NCBI GenBank assembly: GCA_022601645.1
Contig: JAJACH010000002.1
Span: 1 to 64,000 of the forward strand
Length of the DNA stretch: 64,000 bases
Source of the DNA: Chlamydiia bacterium
Lineage (GTDB): Bacteria > Chlamydiota > Chlamydiia > Chlamydiales > Simkaniaceae
Direction of reading: 5' to 3'
Shown: positions 40,243 through 48,858 of the stretch, in pieces
Numbering within the stretch: position 1 is the stretch's first letter
Layout: each line of letters begins with the position of its first letter
Notes under the pieces: model-generated
The model's input: the letters and a program-made list of their open reading frames with translations, nothing else
Told to the model about the DNA's origin: nothing
Database searches by the model: none
Program-made: the position numbers and the translations under genes

Positions 40243-40962
40243 CTAAACTCCTAGTAATTTTTTATCAGGAGCGCAGATCATAGAAGGATGCACTTTTGAA
40301 CGCAAGATTTCAGTGATCGCATTTAAAGTTGAGCCGATGGATGAGGGGCAAGTGACGCAGGCACCGCTGTAGGTGATGACCACTTCGTGATCGTTTTTAA
40401 GTTCTAAGACTTCAATACCGCCAGCATCGAGTTCGATGTAGGGACGGATGTCCTTTTCGATCACGTTTTCGATGAGCTCGAGTTTTTCAGCATGGGTCAT
40501 GGCTGCCCAATTGGGATAGTCACCTGTTGGCTCTTCATTGGAAAGGGGTGAGGCAACGCTAATTGGGATATCGCTAGCTTCTAGGCAGGCTTCTTCGAGT
40601 GCTTCTAAAACAAGGTTTAGGTGGGGATAGGTTTCTTTTGGAAAGCCACCGACTTTTTGTTCGATCATGTCTGTTGAAATGCGGCTTGCTTGGTGGTAAT
40701 TTTTCCTAAGGACGAGGGGGCAGAGGATTTCGAGGGCTCCGATGAGGGCGGTTTCTCCGAAGGCTTGGTATTTGGCATCGGCGATGATGCCGTCTTCCTC
40801 GTCAATGAGGAGGTAGATGCGAAACCAATTCCCCTGCGCAAGGGAGCCTGCGTCTCCTGTTGTCAGGCGCATTCCTGATTTTTTGGTTAAGGTGCCATGC
40901 GAGATGGGGTTTAGGATTTTCGCTTTGAGTTTTTGGGGGTATTTTTGCCAGGTGTGTTTCAA
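40243..40962 (-). CDS. nifU: NifU-like protein with degenerate scaffold domain and intact NFU domain (239 aa)
   Basis: N-terminal IscU-like domain: LTTGDAGSLAQGNWFRIYLLID, IADAKYQAFGETALIGALEIL, and a helix YPHLNLVLEALEEAC. In scaffolds the cluster cysteines lie in the equivalents of GAPxCGD, FGCG and HCS; here those positions read AGSLAQGN, FGET and HLN, so all three are lost. The C-terminal NFU domain (about residues 155-239) keeps VVITYSGACVTCPSSIGSTL with CxxC and can still carry a cluster. It overlaps the nifS-like gene by 4 bases, so the two are co-translated. Confidence 0.82.
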   Translation of the reverse strand: MKHTWQKYPQKLKAKILNPISHGTLTKKSGMRLTTGDAGSLAQGNWFRIYLLIDEEDGIIADAKYQAFGETALIGALEILCPLVLRKNYHQASRISTDMIEQKVGGFPKETYPHLNLVLEALEEACLEASDIPISVASPLSNEEPTGDYPNWAAMTHAEKLELIENVIEKDIRPYIELDAGGIEVLELKNDHEVVITYSGACVTCPSSIGSTLNAITEILRSKVHPSMICAPDKKLLGV

Positions 40963-42020
40963 AGAAGTGCCTCGCTTAACGGGGTGAGTTTCGTTTTAAG
41001 GGCGTTAATGATGCTTGCTGCTTTTTCAATTTCATCGGCGGTTGTTTCGCGGCCTAAGGCAAAGGAGAGGACATCGCGAGGAAGGCGTTGCATGCGGCCA
41101 CCACCAAAGGTGGCGTATAAACCCTCTTCGATCGCATGATAGAGGAGAAGTTCGTGAGCAATGCCTGGAAAGATGATGGCGGTGACGTTGGGCAGGCGTT
41201 CCGTTTCTTGAAAGAGGACGTCTTCACCGATGAGCTTTTCTAGGTGGTCGCGCAGGTAAGCGATTTCGGTGCACATCCGATCGAAGTCGTCGCTTAACAT
41301 GGCTGCAGCGTAGGACAGGTCGGCAAGGCCCTGAAGGTTTTGGGTGCCACCGCGTTCAAAAAGCGAATCGGGAATGAGGGATTTGAGCGGGGAGGTTTCT
41401 TTTATGCAAAGGCCTCCTGTTCCTTTGGGGGCGTAGATCAGGTCGCCGTCAAAGGTGAGATACGTGATGGGCATGTCTGAAAAGCGGAAGAAGAGTTTAC
41501 CAAGGATGTTGCTTGCATCGACATGGAGTTCGATCCCTTTTTCTTCGGCGAGGTTGGCAATGTCCCAGATGGGATGGACGACACCAGTTAGGCCGTTTGC
41601 CCAGCCAAGTGAAATAAGGCCCGTTCTTGGTGTGATGGCATCTGCGATGATTTCAGGGGAAATTTGCCCCTTATCATTTGTTTCAAGATAAGATACAGAA
41701 CAACCGTAGTCTTCGAGCTTTTGCGCCATTTTATAAATGGTGACGTCTGCTTCTTTTGGAACGATGATATGATTTTTGCCCGAAAGGCGTATATCGTCTA
41801 AGTATTTAGAGAGAAAAACGGTCGAGATAGCTTCCGCTCCTGAGGAGGTGAAGATAAAGCGATCGTTTTCTGCAAGTCCCATGAGTTGGCGGATTGGCTC
41901 ATCGGAGGGCTCTTTTCCCAAACGATAAGGTGCGTGTAGTGACTGCCACGAAACCCCCTCTTGTGATTTAAGAGGCTTTGTCGTTGTTGAGTGATCGAGA
42001 TAGATTAGCCCTTCTTCCAC
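40959..42020 (-). CDS. NifS/IscS-like fold-type I protein lacking catalytic Lys and Cys (353 aa)
   Basis: Overall a cysteine desulfurase: IYLDHSTTTKPLK (start), RFIFTSSGAEAIST, VDASNILGKLFF, YAPKGTGGLCIKE, ERGGTQNLQGLADLSYAAAM and LSFALGRETTADEIEKA. The PLP lysine block, normally FSGHKxYGPKG, reads TFDGDLIYAPKG, so the His-Lys pair is Asp-Leu. The active-site loop, normally GSAC(S/T)SG, reads FGGGRMQRL without cysteine. The protein is therefore unlikely to bind PLP covalently or mobilise sulfur; a structural partner of the NifU-like protein is more plausible. A complete SufS exists at 61412-62644. It overlaps gpmA by 16 bases. Confidence 0.85.
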   Translation of the reverse strand: MEEGLIYLDHSTTTKPLKSQEGVSWQSLHAPYRLGKEPSDEPIRQLMGLAENDRFIFTSSGAEAISTVFLSKYLDDIRLSGKNHIIVPKEADVTIYKMAQKLEDYGCSVSYLETNDKGQISPEIIADAITPRTGLISLGWANGLTGVVHPIWDIANLAEEKGIELHVDASNILGKLFFRFSDMPITYLTFDGDLIYAPKGTGGLCIKETSPLKSLIPDSLFERGGTQNLQGLADLSYAAAMLSDDFDRMCTEIAYLRDHLEKLIGEDVLFQETERLPNVTAIIFPGIAHELLLYHAIEEGLYATFGGGRMQRLPRDVLSFALGRETTADEIEKAASIINALKTKLTPLSEALL

Positions 42021-42676
42021 TTTTCATCCTTGTAGGTATAAAAGATTGGTTTTCCAGTCGGGATTTCTAGTTCGAGAACTTCTTTAGGGGAAAGGTCATC
42101 AAGGTGCATGATAATGGCACGCAGAGAATTGCCGTGGGCTGAAACAAGGACGTTCTTGCCCTCTGCGAGTTTGGGGACAACAGTTTCTCTAAAGTAAGGA
42201 ATGGCGCGCTGGGCGGTCATCTCTAAGCTTTCACCGGCAGGAGGCGGTGTGTCAAAGCTTCGTCGCCAAATTTTCACTTGGTCTGCCCCGTAACGCTCGC
42301 GCGTTTCATCTTTGTTTAGACCTTGGAGATCGCCATACATCCGCTCGTTTAAACGCCAATCGCAGATTACAGGAACGGTGTTAGCTTCAGTTTGTTCGTT
42401 GTGCATTTGGGCCCATTCCCCTTGTTTGCCATCATGGACAATCACAGGGATTTTCCCTTCATCGTGCACGCTCATCGCAAGGAAAAGAGTCATCTGTGCG
42501 CGGATCAAAGTGGATGTATAGATGGTATCAAACGGAATGTGTTTGATTTCCTCTCCGGCTTTCAAGGCTTCTTCAATGCCAAGGGGGCTTAGTGGGACAT
42601 CCACCCAGCCTGTAAAGTAATTTCTTTTATTCCACTCCGATTGTCCGTGTCTCATTAGAACCAGGCGTCCGCCCAT
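42005..42676 (-). CDS. gpmA: 2,3-bisphosphoglycerate-dependent phosphoglycerate mutase (223 aa)
   Basis: Interconverts 3- and 2-phosphoglycerate. LVLMRHGQSEWNKRNYFTGWVDVPLSPLG (split motif) has the phosphohistidine in RHG; YTSTLIRAQMTL, DWRLNERMYGDLQGLNK (catalytic Glu) and NVLVSAHGNSLRAII (second His) complete the active site. Length is slightly shorter than the 250-residue enterobacterial enzyme, as in other chlamydiae. Divergent from the pseudouridine synthase gene. Confidence 0.95.
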   Translation of the reverse strand: MGGRLVLMRHGQSEWNKRNYFTGWVDVPLSPLGIEEALKAGEEIKHIPFDTIYTSTLIRAQMTLFLAMSVHDEGKIPVIVHDGKQGEWAQMHNEQTEANTVPVICDWRLNERMYGDLQGLNKDETRERYGADQVKIWRRSFDTPPPAGESLEMTAQRAIPYFRETVVPKLAEGKNVLVSAHGNSLRAIIMHLDDLSPKEVLELEIPTGKPIFYTYKDEKWKKG

Positions 42677-42753
42677 AGCAGTGCTCCTATTTTGATCATT
42701 AGGATATATATGATTCGATAAATACTCAACTATGAGATATACTCAGCGGTCTT

Positions 42754-43443
42754 ATGATTGAAGAGCGTTTAAGTAAAGTCATTGCCAGAGCTGGCGTTAC
42801 CTCGAGGAGAAAGGCTGAAGAGCTGATTTTTGCGGGGAAGGTCAAGGTCAATGGCAAGAAAATTTTAGTTCCCCAGACCAAGGTAGCCCTGCCACGCGAT
42901 CGCATTGAAGTCGATGGCTACACCCTCGCCAAAGAGGAATCAAAAGTTTATTATGTCCTTAATAAGCCTAAAGGATTCATTTGCTCCCATGAAGGGCGTA
43001 AAAGAGTCTATGATTTACTCCCCGATACCGAACGGATTTTTTCGATTGGTCGTTTGGATCGCGATACAAAGGGACTGCTTTTATTCACAAATGATGGGCA
43101 TTTTGCCCAAGAAGTGATTCACCCATCGGCAAACATCAGTAAAGAATATTTAGTGAAAGTGAATTCTGAAGTGATGGATGAGCATTTAAAGGCTGTTTCT
43201 AAAGGCACCTTGATTGAAGGCAAGTGGATCAGGCCTGTGCGCGTTTCAAAAGTGCGTAAAGGCACCCTCAAAGTTGTTGTAAAAGAGGGAAAAAAGCGCG
43301 AGGTGCGTCTTTTAGTTGAAAACGCTGGCCTTACAATTTATGAACTATCTCGTATCCGAATCGGAGGGCTTGCTCTCCCAAAATTGAAGGAAGGAACTTT
43401 TAGACCCATGACTGAAAAAGAAAAACGTGCGATTTTTTCTTGA
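42754..43443 (+). CDS. RsuA/RluB-family pseudouridine synthase with S4 domain (229 aa)
   Basis: rRNA pseudouridine synthase. The N-terminal S4 domain is MIEERLSKVIARAGVTSRRKAEELI and VKVNGKKI; the catalytic domain has YVLNKPKGFICS, FSIGRLDRDTKGLLLFTNDG (catalytic Asp in GRLD) and KKREVRLLVENAGLTIYEL. Likely RluB (23S U2605) or RsuA-type; E/R/F member cannot be decided from motifs. Confidence 0.92.
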   Translation: MIEERLSKVIARAGVTSRRKAEELIFAGKVKVNGKKILVPQTKVALPRDRIEVDGYTLAKEESKVYYVLNKPKGFICSHEGRKRVYDLLPDTERIFSIGRLDRDTKGLLLFTNDGHFAQEVIHPSANISKEYLVKVNSEVMDEHLKAVSKGTLIEGKWIRPVRVSKVRKGTLKVVVKEGKKREVRLLVENAGLTIYELSRIRIGGLALPKLKEGTFRPMTEKEKRAIFS

Positions 43444-43462
43444 TTTGGGCTAAATTCATTCT

Positions 43463-44137
43463 ATGAGAACAATTGCTAGGCTTTTTGGAAAGTCGCCTTT
43501 TGCTCCTTTGCAGACGCATATGAAGAAAGTGAGCTCTTGCATGAAGAAGCTCTCTGAAGTATTTGCTGCTCTTGTCAAAGAGGAAATGACAAAGGTCGAT
43601 ACGCTAGCAAAAGAGTTATCGAAACTTGAGCATGAAGCCGATCTTACGAAAAACGACATCCGCAACCACCTTCCAAAGAGTTTGTTCCTGCCGATCGACC
43701 GCACGGCGATGCTTGACATGCTAGCTATCCAAGATCGTTTAGCTGATAAAGCAGAAGACATTGCCCTTCTTCTCACGTTGCATCCTTTAACTCTTACGCA
43801 AGACCTCAAAGATGGTTTGTTAGAACTTTTTGATAAAAATATCGAAGCGTTTTGGGATACACGAAAAATTGTCAAAGAGATGAACGACCTCCTTGAGTCG
43901 TCATTTGGGGGCTTAGAAGCTGAAAAAGTTAAGGGGATGATAGAATTAACCTCGTACAAAGAACACGAAGCCGATAAACTGAAACACGCTCTTTTGAAGA
44001 AATTTTTTCTTCAGTCGGAAACGCTTAATGCGGCGACTGTGTATTTGTACACAAGTTTAATCGACGAGATCAATGCGATTTCGCATACCTCAGAGATGTT
44101 AGCTAACCGAATCCGGATGATGTTAGAGCTTAAGTAA
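43463..44137 (+). CDS. PhoU-like DUF47 protein, Pit transporter partner (224 aa)
   Basis: All-helical protein related to DUF47/PhoU: PFAPLQTHMKKVSSCMKKL, LSKLEHEADLTKNDIRNHL (conserved E-x-x-A-D), MLAIQDRLADKAEDIALLL and ITSYKEHEADKLKHALLKKF (second ExEAD-like motif). These motifs bind di-metal centres in PhoU proteins. Located 5 bases before the phosphate permease; DUF47 proteins commonly regulate or accompany Pit transporters. Confidence 0.88.
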   Translation: MRTIARLFGKSPFAPLQTHMKKVSSCMKKLSEVFAALVKEEMTKVDTLAKELSKLEHEADLTKNDIRNHLPKSLFLPIDRTAMLDMLAIQDRLADKAEDIALLLTLHPLTLTQDLKDGLLELFDKNIEAFWDTRKIVKEMNDLLESSFGGLEAEKVKGMIELTSYKEHEADKLKHALLKKFFLQSETLNAATVYLYTSLIDEINAISHTSEMLANRIRMMLELK

Positions 44138-44142
44138 TTATT

Positions 44143-45540
44143 GTGGAATTTACACTGCTGATTCTCATTCTTCTTGCTGGTTTTTATATGGCGTGGAACA
44201 TCGGCGCAAACGATGTCTCAAACGCAATGGGAACCTCTGTAGGCTCAGGCGCCTTAACGCTTGGAAAAGCTGTTGTCATCGCCGGAGTGCTCGAGTTTTG
44301 CGGGGCCTTCTTCTTAGGTTCCAATGTTTCACAGACGGTACAAAGTGGGATCGTGAACCCCGAAGTCTTTGCAGGTGATCAGCGCCAGCTCATGTTTGGA
44401 ATGCTTTCAGCCCTTCTTTCAACTGCGATCTGGCTCCAAGTTGCCTCCTATTTTGGGTGGCCTGTCTCAACAACGCATGCAATTATTGGGGCGATTTTAG
44501 GATTTGGCGCAGTCGTCGGTGGATTTGGTGCTGTGCACTGGGGTGAAGTTGGTCGCATTGCATCAAGTTGGGTGATTTCCCCGGCATTAAGTGCGCTTTT
44601 TGCCTACATTATCTTCTCTATTCTGCAACGGAAAGTGCTCTTTGCGATGAATCCCATTAAGGCGTCGCGCACCCTGATTCCGTTCATGGTTGCGGCCATG
44701 CTCATCACTTTTATTTTGAGTATTTTTGCAACCGGCATGGGAAATTTCCACTTAAGAGCAAGCCAGATTGCAGCTCTTACAGGTGTTATTGCTGTCCTTG
44801 GCTATTTTATCTCCTTTTTTATCCTTCGAGCAACAAAAAGCGACAAAGGGATGACAACCAATACCTCACAGCACGTTTATAGCTTGAATAAAGCCCTTAA
44901 ACACCTCAATCGCGTGAAAATGACGGCTAAAGGGGATCACCGGGATGAACTAGCAAACCTTCATGAGAATGTGAAGGTCCTCTTAAATGACGCAAGGGAG
45001 AAATCCAATTTCTACGCACGCTCTACAGACTACCAAATCGTGGAGAAGATGTTTGCTTTCTTGCAAATTTTAAGTGCCTCTTATGTCGCTTTTGCCCATG
45101 GAGCTAACGATGTAGCAAATGCCATTGGTCCTGTAGCTGCCGCTCTTGACATCCTAAAGAACGGCCATCTCTCGAAAACATCAGCAATTCCAACATGGCT
45201 CCTTGCCATGGGTGGTATTGGGATTGTGATCGGATTAGCTACGTGGGGGTGGCGTGTTATGGAAACCATCGGAAAGAAAATCACGGCCCTTACTCCTACC
45301 CGGGGCTTTTCCGCCGAATTTGGCGCTGCGATTACCATCTTGCTTGCATCAAAATTAGGACTACCTATTTCGACAACCCACTGTATTGTTGGTGCTGTTT
45401 TAGGTGTTGGACTGGCAAAGGGAATTTCTGCTCTAAACCTGCGCACACTGCGAGATATCGTCCTTTCTTGGGTCGTGACCATCCCATCAAGTGCGATTGT
45501 CTGTATCCTCCTTTACTATTTACTCAAAGTCATCTTCTAG
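44143..45540 (+). CDS. inorganic phosphate transporter, PiT family (465 aa)
   Basis: Low-affinity phosphate uptake. Two inverted signature repeats: FYMAWNIGANDVSNAMGTSVGSGALT at the N-terminus and YVAFAHGANDVANAIGPVAAAL in the second half, plus FGWPVSTTHAIIGAILGFG and KLGLPISTTHCIVGAVLGVG. About ten to twelve hydrophobic segments with a hydrophilic central loop (residues about 235-300). Starts GTG at 44143. Pairs with the preceding PhoU-like gene. Confidence 0.93.
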   Translation: MEFTLLILILLAGFYMAWNIGANDVSNAMGTSVGSGALTLGKAVVIAGVLEFCGAFFLGSNVSQTVQSGIVNPEVFAGDQRQLMFGMLSALLSTAIWLQVASYFGWPVSTTHAIIGAILGFGAVVGGFGAVHWGEVGRIASSWVISPALSALFAYIIFSILQRKVLFAMNPIKASRTLIPFMVAAMLITFILSIFATGMGNFHLRASQIAALTGVIAVLGYFISFFILRATKSDKGMTTNTSQHVYSLNKALKHLNRVKMTAKGDHRDELANLHENVKVLLNDAREKSNFYARSTDYQIVEKMFAFLQILSASYVAFAHGANDVANAIGPVAAALDILKNGHLSKTSAIPTWLLAMGGIGIVIGLATWGWRVMETIGKKITALTPTRGFSAEFGAAITILLASKLGLPISTTHCIVGAVLGVGLAKGISALNLRTLRDIVLSWVVTIPSSAIVCILLYYLLKVIF

Positions 45541-45556
45541 ATTATACCCAAAATTT

Positions 45557-48073
45557 ATGGATGACATAGATTTCAAGGCGGAAGCCGTTGTACAAAAAAT
45601 TAAACATTATTTAATTGCCACGATGGGGCGCACATGTGATGAAGCGAGTGAAGAAGAGCTTTACCGAGCCTTTTGTTTCGCACTGCGCGAAGAGATCATG
45701 GTGAACTGGACTGCAACCTCGCATACCTTTAAGAAGAAAGGACCGCGCAAAATCTATTTCTTCTCTATGGAATATATGCCAGGTCGGCTGTTACACAATA
45801 ACGTTGGAAATATCGGCGCCTTAGATCTTGTCTGTTTAGTCATTAAAAAACTTGGCCGTGACTTCAAAACAATGGCTCTTGTCGAACCCGATATGGGCAT
45901 TGGCAATGGGGGCCTTGGTCGTTTAGCCTCTTGTTTTATGGACTCGCTTGCAACGATGCAATACCCAGCTATGGGATTTGGACTTCGGTATCAGTATGGG
46001 ATTTTCGAGCAAGGGCTATGGCTAGGAGTACAAGTCGAACGACCCGATATCTGGCTCTTAAATGACACCCCGTGGGAGTTTCGTCGCGATCCTCACGCTG
46101 TACAAGTCAATTTCAGCGGACAACCAGTAAGCGCAACCAACATTCACGGCGAAGAGTTTTTCCACATCGCCCACGCAGAAGAAGTCCGAGCACTCCCCTA
46201 TGACTACCCCATTATTGGTTACAGAGAAACTTCTGACTTTTCTGTTCTAACCCTAAGACTTTGGTCAACAAAGAACTCTCCTCGGAATTTCAAGCTCCAA
46301 AAATTTAATGCAGGACTGCTTGATGAAGCTGCAGAAAACACTTGTCTAACTGACGTCCTTTATCCGAATGACAATAACGACGCGGGTAAAAGAATGCGCC
46401 TCAAACAAGAATTCCTCCTTGTTTCGGCCTCTCTGCAAGACATCGTCTACCAACATCTACAAACCTACACCGACTTAAAAGATTTTGCCGATAAAGTACG
46501 CATACAAATTAACGACACGCATCCAGCCGTTGTCGTTGCAGAGCTCATCCGTATGTTGACGAGCTGCCATGATTACTCGTGGGATGAAGCGGTAGAAGCA
46601 ACCCGCACCATTTGCGGCTACACCAATCACACCATTTTACGCGAAGCCATGGAAGAGTGGAACGTCGAGCGCTTCAAGTCCCTCTTGCCCCGCCAATACA
46701 TGATCATCGAAAAACTTAACGACCAAATGATGAAAATGCCGGGAGCAAAACCTTCCATGTCCATTATCGCAAACGGCCAAATCAAGATGGCACATCTCGC
46801 CATCTACGGTTCACACTCCGTAAATGGTGTTGCAGCACTTCACTCAAAAATCTTAAAGGAAAAAGTCTTTGATGATTTTTCTACCGTCTTTCCAGACCGC
46901 TTTACAAACGTAACAAACGGCGTGACCCAAAGACGCTGGCTCTACCATTGTAATCCCGACCTGTCAGCCTTCATCACCGAACGCATTGGCAAAGGATGGA
47001 TCACCAATTTCGAGGAAATGGCAAAACTTCGTGAATTTGCCTCGGATGAGAAATCCCAAAAGGCTTTCTTAGAAATTAAACAGCGGAATAAAAAACGCCT
47101 CTTAGGTCTCATCTACGACATGCTAGAGTGCCACGATGATAACTGCCCCATCCTAGCACCTGACGCCCTTTTCGATGTGCAAATCAAACGCTTCCACGAG
47201 TACAAACGTCAACTCATGAAAGCCCTGCACGTCCTCATGATCTACAGAGAGATCCAAGAAAACCCCGAAGCTCGTGAAATGAAACGCCTAGTCATCTTTG
47301 GGGGCAAAGCGGCACCAGGCTACGACATGGCAAAAAATATCATCCGCCTTATCTACTGTATTGGTCGTAAAATCAACTTCGACCCCAAAACAGCCAACAT
47401 GCTTAAAGTCGTATTCATTGAAAACTATAACGTTTCAAAAGCCGAGATTATCATTCCCGGAGCTGATCTTTCTCAACAAATCTCAACTGCGGGAATGGAA
47501 GCATCTGGCACAGGGAATATGAAATTTTCAATGAACGGCTCTTTGACCATCGGCACCGACGATGGTGCGAATGTCGAAATGCGCGAAGAAGTTACCGATG
47601 AGTGGTGGCCCTTCAAATTTGGCGCAAGTTCCGATGAAAACTTCAAAATGCACCGTGAAAAAACCTATGATCCCCATAAGATCATGGAACAAGACCCCCA
47701 AATTGCGCAGGCCGTTGAGAGCTTACGCGACGAATCCCTCGTGGAAAATGAAGCCGAGCACGAAGCCTTAAGCTCCATCTACCACTCTCTTCTTTCGGGA
47801 GATGATCCTGACCGATATTTCGTTTTAAACGACCTACGTTCCTACTACGAGACACAAAAAAAGGTTGAAGAACTCTACCTTAACCCTGCTAAGTGGGCAG
47901 AAACGGCCATTCATAACATGGCAGGCATGGGTAAATTTTCAACAGACGTCTCGATTAAACACTACGCTGACGAGATCTGGCAACTCGAGCCGATGCCAGT
48001 TGATCCTACAGAGTTAAAGTCTGTTCAGGATGAATTCTCTGAGCACGATCGATGTCACATCGTTGTTAATTAG
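45557..48073 (+). CDS. glgP: glycogen phosphorylase (838 aa)
   Basis: PLP-dependent phosphorolysis of glycogen. The start at 45557 (MDDIDFKAEAVVQKI) avoids an in-frame extension inside the Pit gene. Recognised blocks: FFSMEYMPGRLLHNN, GIGNGGLGRLASCFMDSLAT, RIQINDTHPAVVVAELIRML, DVQIKRFHEYKRQLMKALH and EASGTGNMKFSMNGSLTIGTDDGANVE (split motif), where the Lys in GNMKF carries PLP. Full length for the family. Chlamydiae characteristically keep glycogen metabolism. Confidence 0.96.
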   Translation: MDDIDFKAEAVVQKIKHYLIATMGRTCDEASEEELYRAFCFALREEIMVNWTATSHTFKKKGPRKIYFFSMEYMPGRLLHNNVGNIGALDLVCLVIKKLGRDFKTMALVEPDMGIGNGGLGRLASCFMDSLATMQYPAMGFGLRYQYGIFEQGLWLGVQVERPDIWLLNDTPWEFRRDPHAVQVNFSGQPVSATNIHGEEFFHIAHAEEVRALPYDYPIIGYRETSDFSVLTLRLWSTKNSPRNFKLQKFNAGLLDEAAENTCLTDVLYPNDNNDAGKRMRLKQEFLLVSASLQDIVYQHLQTYTDLKDFADKVRIQINDTHPAVVVAELIRMLTSCHDYSWDEAVEATRTICGYTNHTILREAMEEWNVERFKSLLPRQYMIIEKLNDQMMKMPGAKPSMSIIANGQIKMAHLAIYGSHSVNGVAALHSKILKEKVFDDFSTVFPDRFTNVTNGVTQRRWLYHCNPDLSAFITERIGKGWITNFEEMAKLREFASDEKSQKAFLEIKQRNKKRLLGLIYDMLECHDDNCPILAPDALFDVQIKRFHEYKRQLMKALHVLMIYREIQENPEAREMKRLVIFGGKAAPGYDMAKNIIRLIYCIGRKINFDPKTANMLKVVFIENYNVSKAEIIIPGADLSQQISTAGMEASGTGNMKFSMNGSLTIGTDDGANVEMREEVTDEWWPFKFGASSDENFKMHREKTYDPHKIMEQDPQIAQAVESLRDESLVENEAEHEALSSIYHSLLSGDDPDRYFVLNDLRSYYETQKKVEELYLNPAKWAETAIHNMAGMGKFSTDVSIKHYADEIWQLEPMPVDPTELKSVQDEFSEHDRCHIVVN

Positions 48074-48084
48074 AAGGTTAACAT

Positions 48085-48105
48085 AATGTAAAGCGGCTTT
48101 ACATT
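48085..48105. terminator. hairpin between convergent genes, possible bidirectional terminator
   Basis: AATGTAAAG and CTTTACATT pair around a three-base loop in the 56-base gap between glgP and the solute-binding protein gene. A related CAATGTAAAG-like word recurs at about 48129-48138 in the opposite orientation. No strong T tract, so termination is uncertain. Confidence 0.4.
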
Positions 48106-48129
48106 GCTGGAGGCCTAAATACATTTGCT

Positions 48130-48858
48130 TTACATTGTCAGTTGCCACTTCTTGGCCATGGCGTGGAGTTTGCCACTTTTCTCAAGTTCTGTGAGAGCTC
48201 GATTGAGCTTTTTCAAAAGAGAAGGATGGGCGTTTTTGATCATGAGAAAACGAAGACCTTCATCGAGGAGGGGCTTTGAGGCGATGCGCAATTCCCCTGC
48301 ATAGATATTAGTGATGTAGGAGACAACGGGAATGTAGGGAACAAGCGCTCCTCCGTATTGTCCAGAGCCAACGTTGTCAAGTCCTTCGGGGAAGGAAGCG
48401 TAGGTTCGGACGTAAATACTTGGCTCCGATTCGATGACGTATTTCGCCCCAAGTTCGTTAATCACTCCAACACTTGACCCTTTAAGGTCTCCAATTGATT
48501 GTACTTTAGAGTTGTGGGGAACAATCAGGACAGGTCCTGTTTCCAAACACTTTTTCGAAAAGTCAAACTTTGCCCGGTTAAAGACGTAAGGTTGGATGGA
48601 AGAGAGCACGGTATCGCAATCTTTGCTTTCGATCGAAAAGAGGACATTGTCCCATGTGACATTCACACGCTCAATGTCAAGGCTTTCACGCTCTCCAATA
48701 GCTGCTAGTAGCTCGTTGATGTAGGCAAAAACAGCTGCTTCTTTCCCCTGAAGTTCTAAAGGGAAAAAACTTGGGTCAACACCAATTCGCACATGATCTT
48801 TTGAAGCTGAGCAACAAGTTAATAACAGGCATAAGAGGGCTAGTGCTGTTTTTCTCAT
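48130..48858 (-). CDS. amino-acid ABC transporter substrate-binding lipoprotein, SBP family 3 (242 aa)
   Basis: Signal MRKTALALLCLLLTCCSAS with lipobox LTCC. The mature protein has the family 3 fold: VRIGVDPSFFPLELQGKE, AVFAYINELLAAIGERE, DTVLSSIQPYVFNRAKFDFSK, VQSIGDLKGSSVGVINELGAKYV, and a C-terminal RALTELEKSGKLHAMAKKW. Glutamine- or arginine-type binding proteins share this pattern. No permease or ATPase gene is adjacent. It overlaps the metal ATPase gene by 4 bases. Confidence 0.88.
   Translation of the reverse strand: MRKTALALLCLLLTCCSASKDHVRIGVDPSFFPLELQGKEAAVFAYINELLAAIGERESLDIERVNVTWDNVLFSIESKDCDTVLSSIQPYVFNRAKFDFSKKCLETGPVLIVPHNSKVQSIGDLKGSSVGVINELGAKYVIESEPSIYVRTYASFPEGLDNVGSGQYGGALVPYIPVVSYITNIYAGELRIASKPLLDEGLRFLMIKNAHPSLLKKLNRALTELEKSGKLHAMAKKWQLTM

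Noticed and set aside
45491-45556. Upstream extension of glgP
   Set aside because: Overlaps the Pit gene 3' end and is not glycogen-phosphorylase-like.
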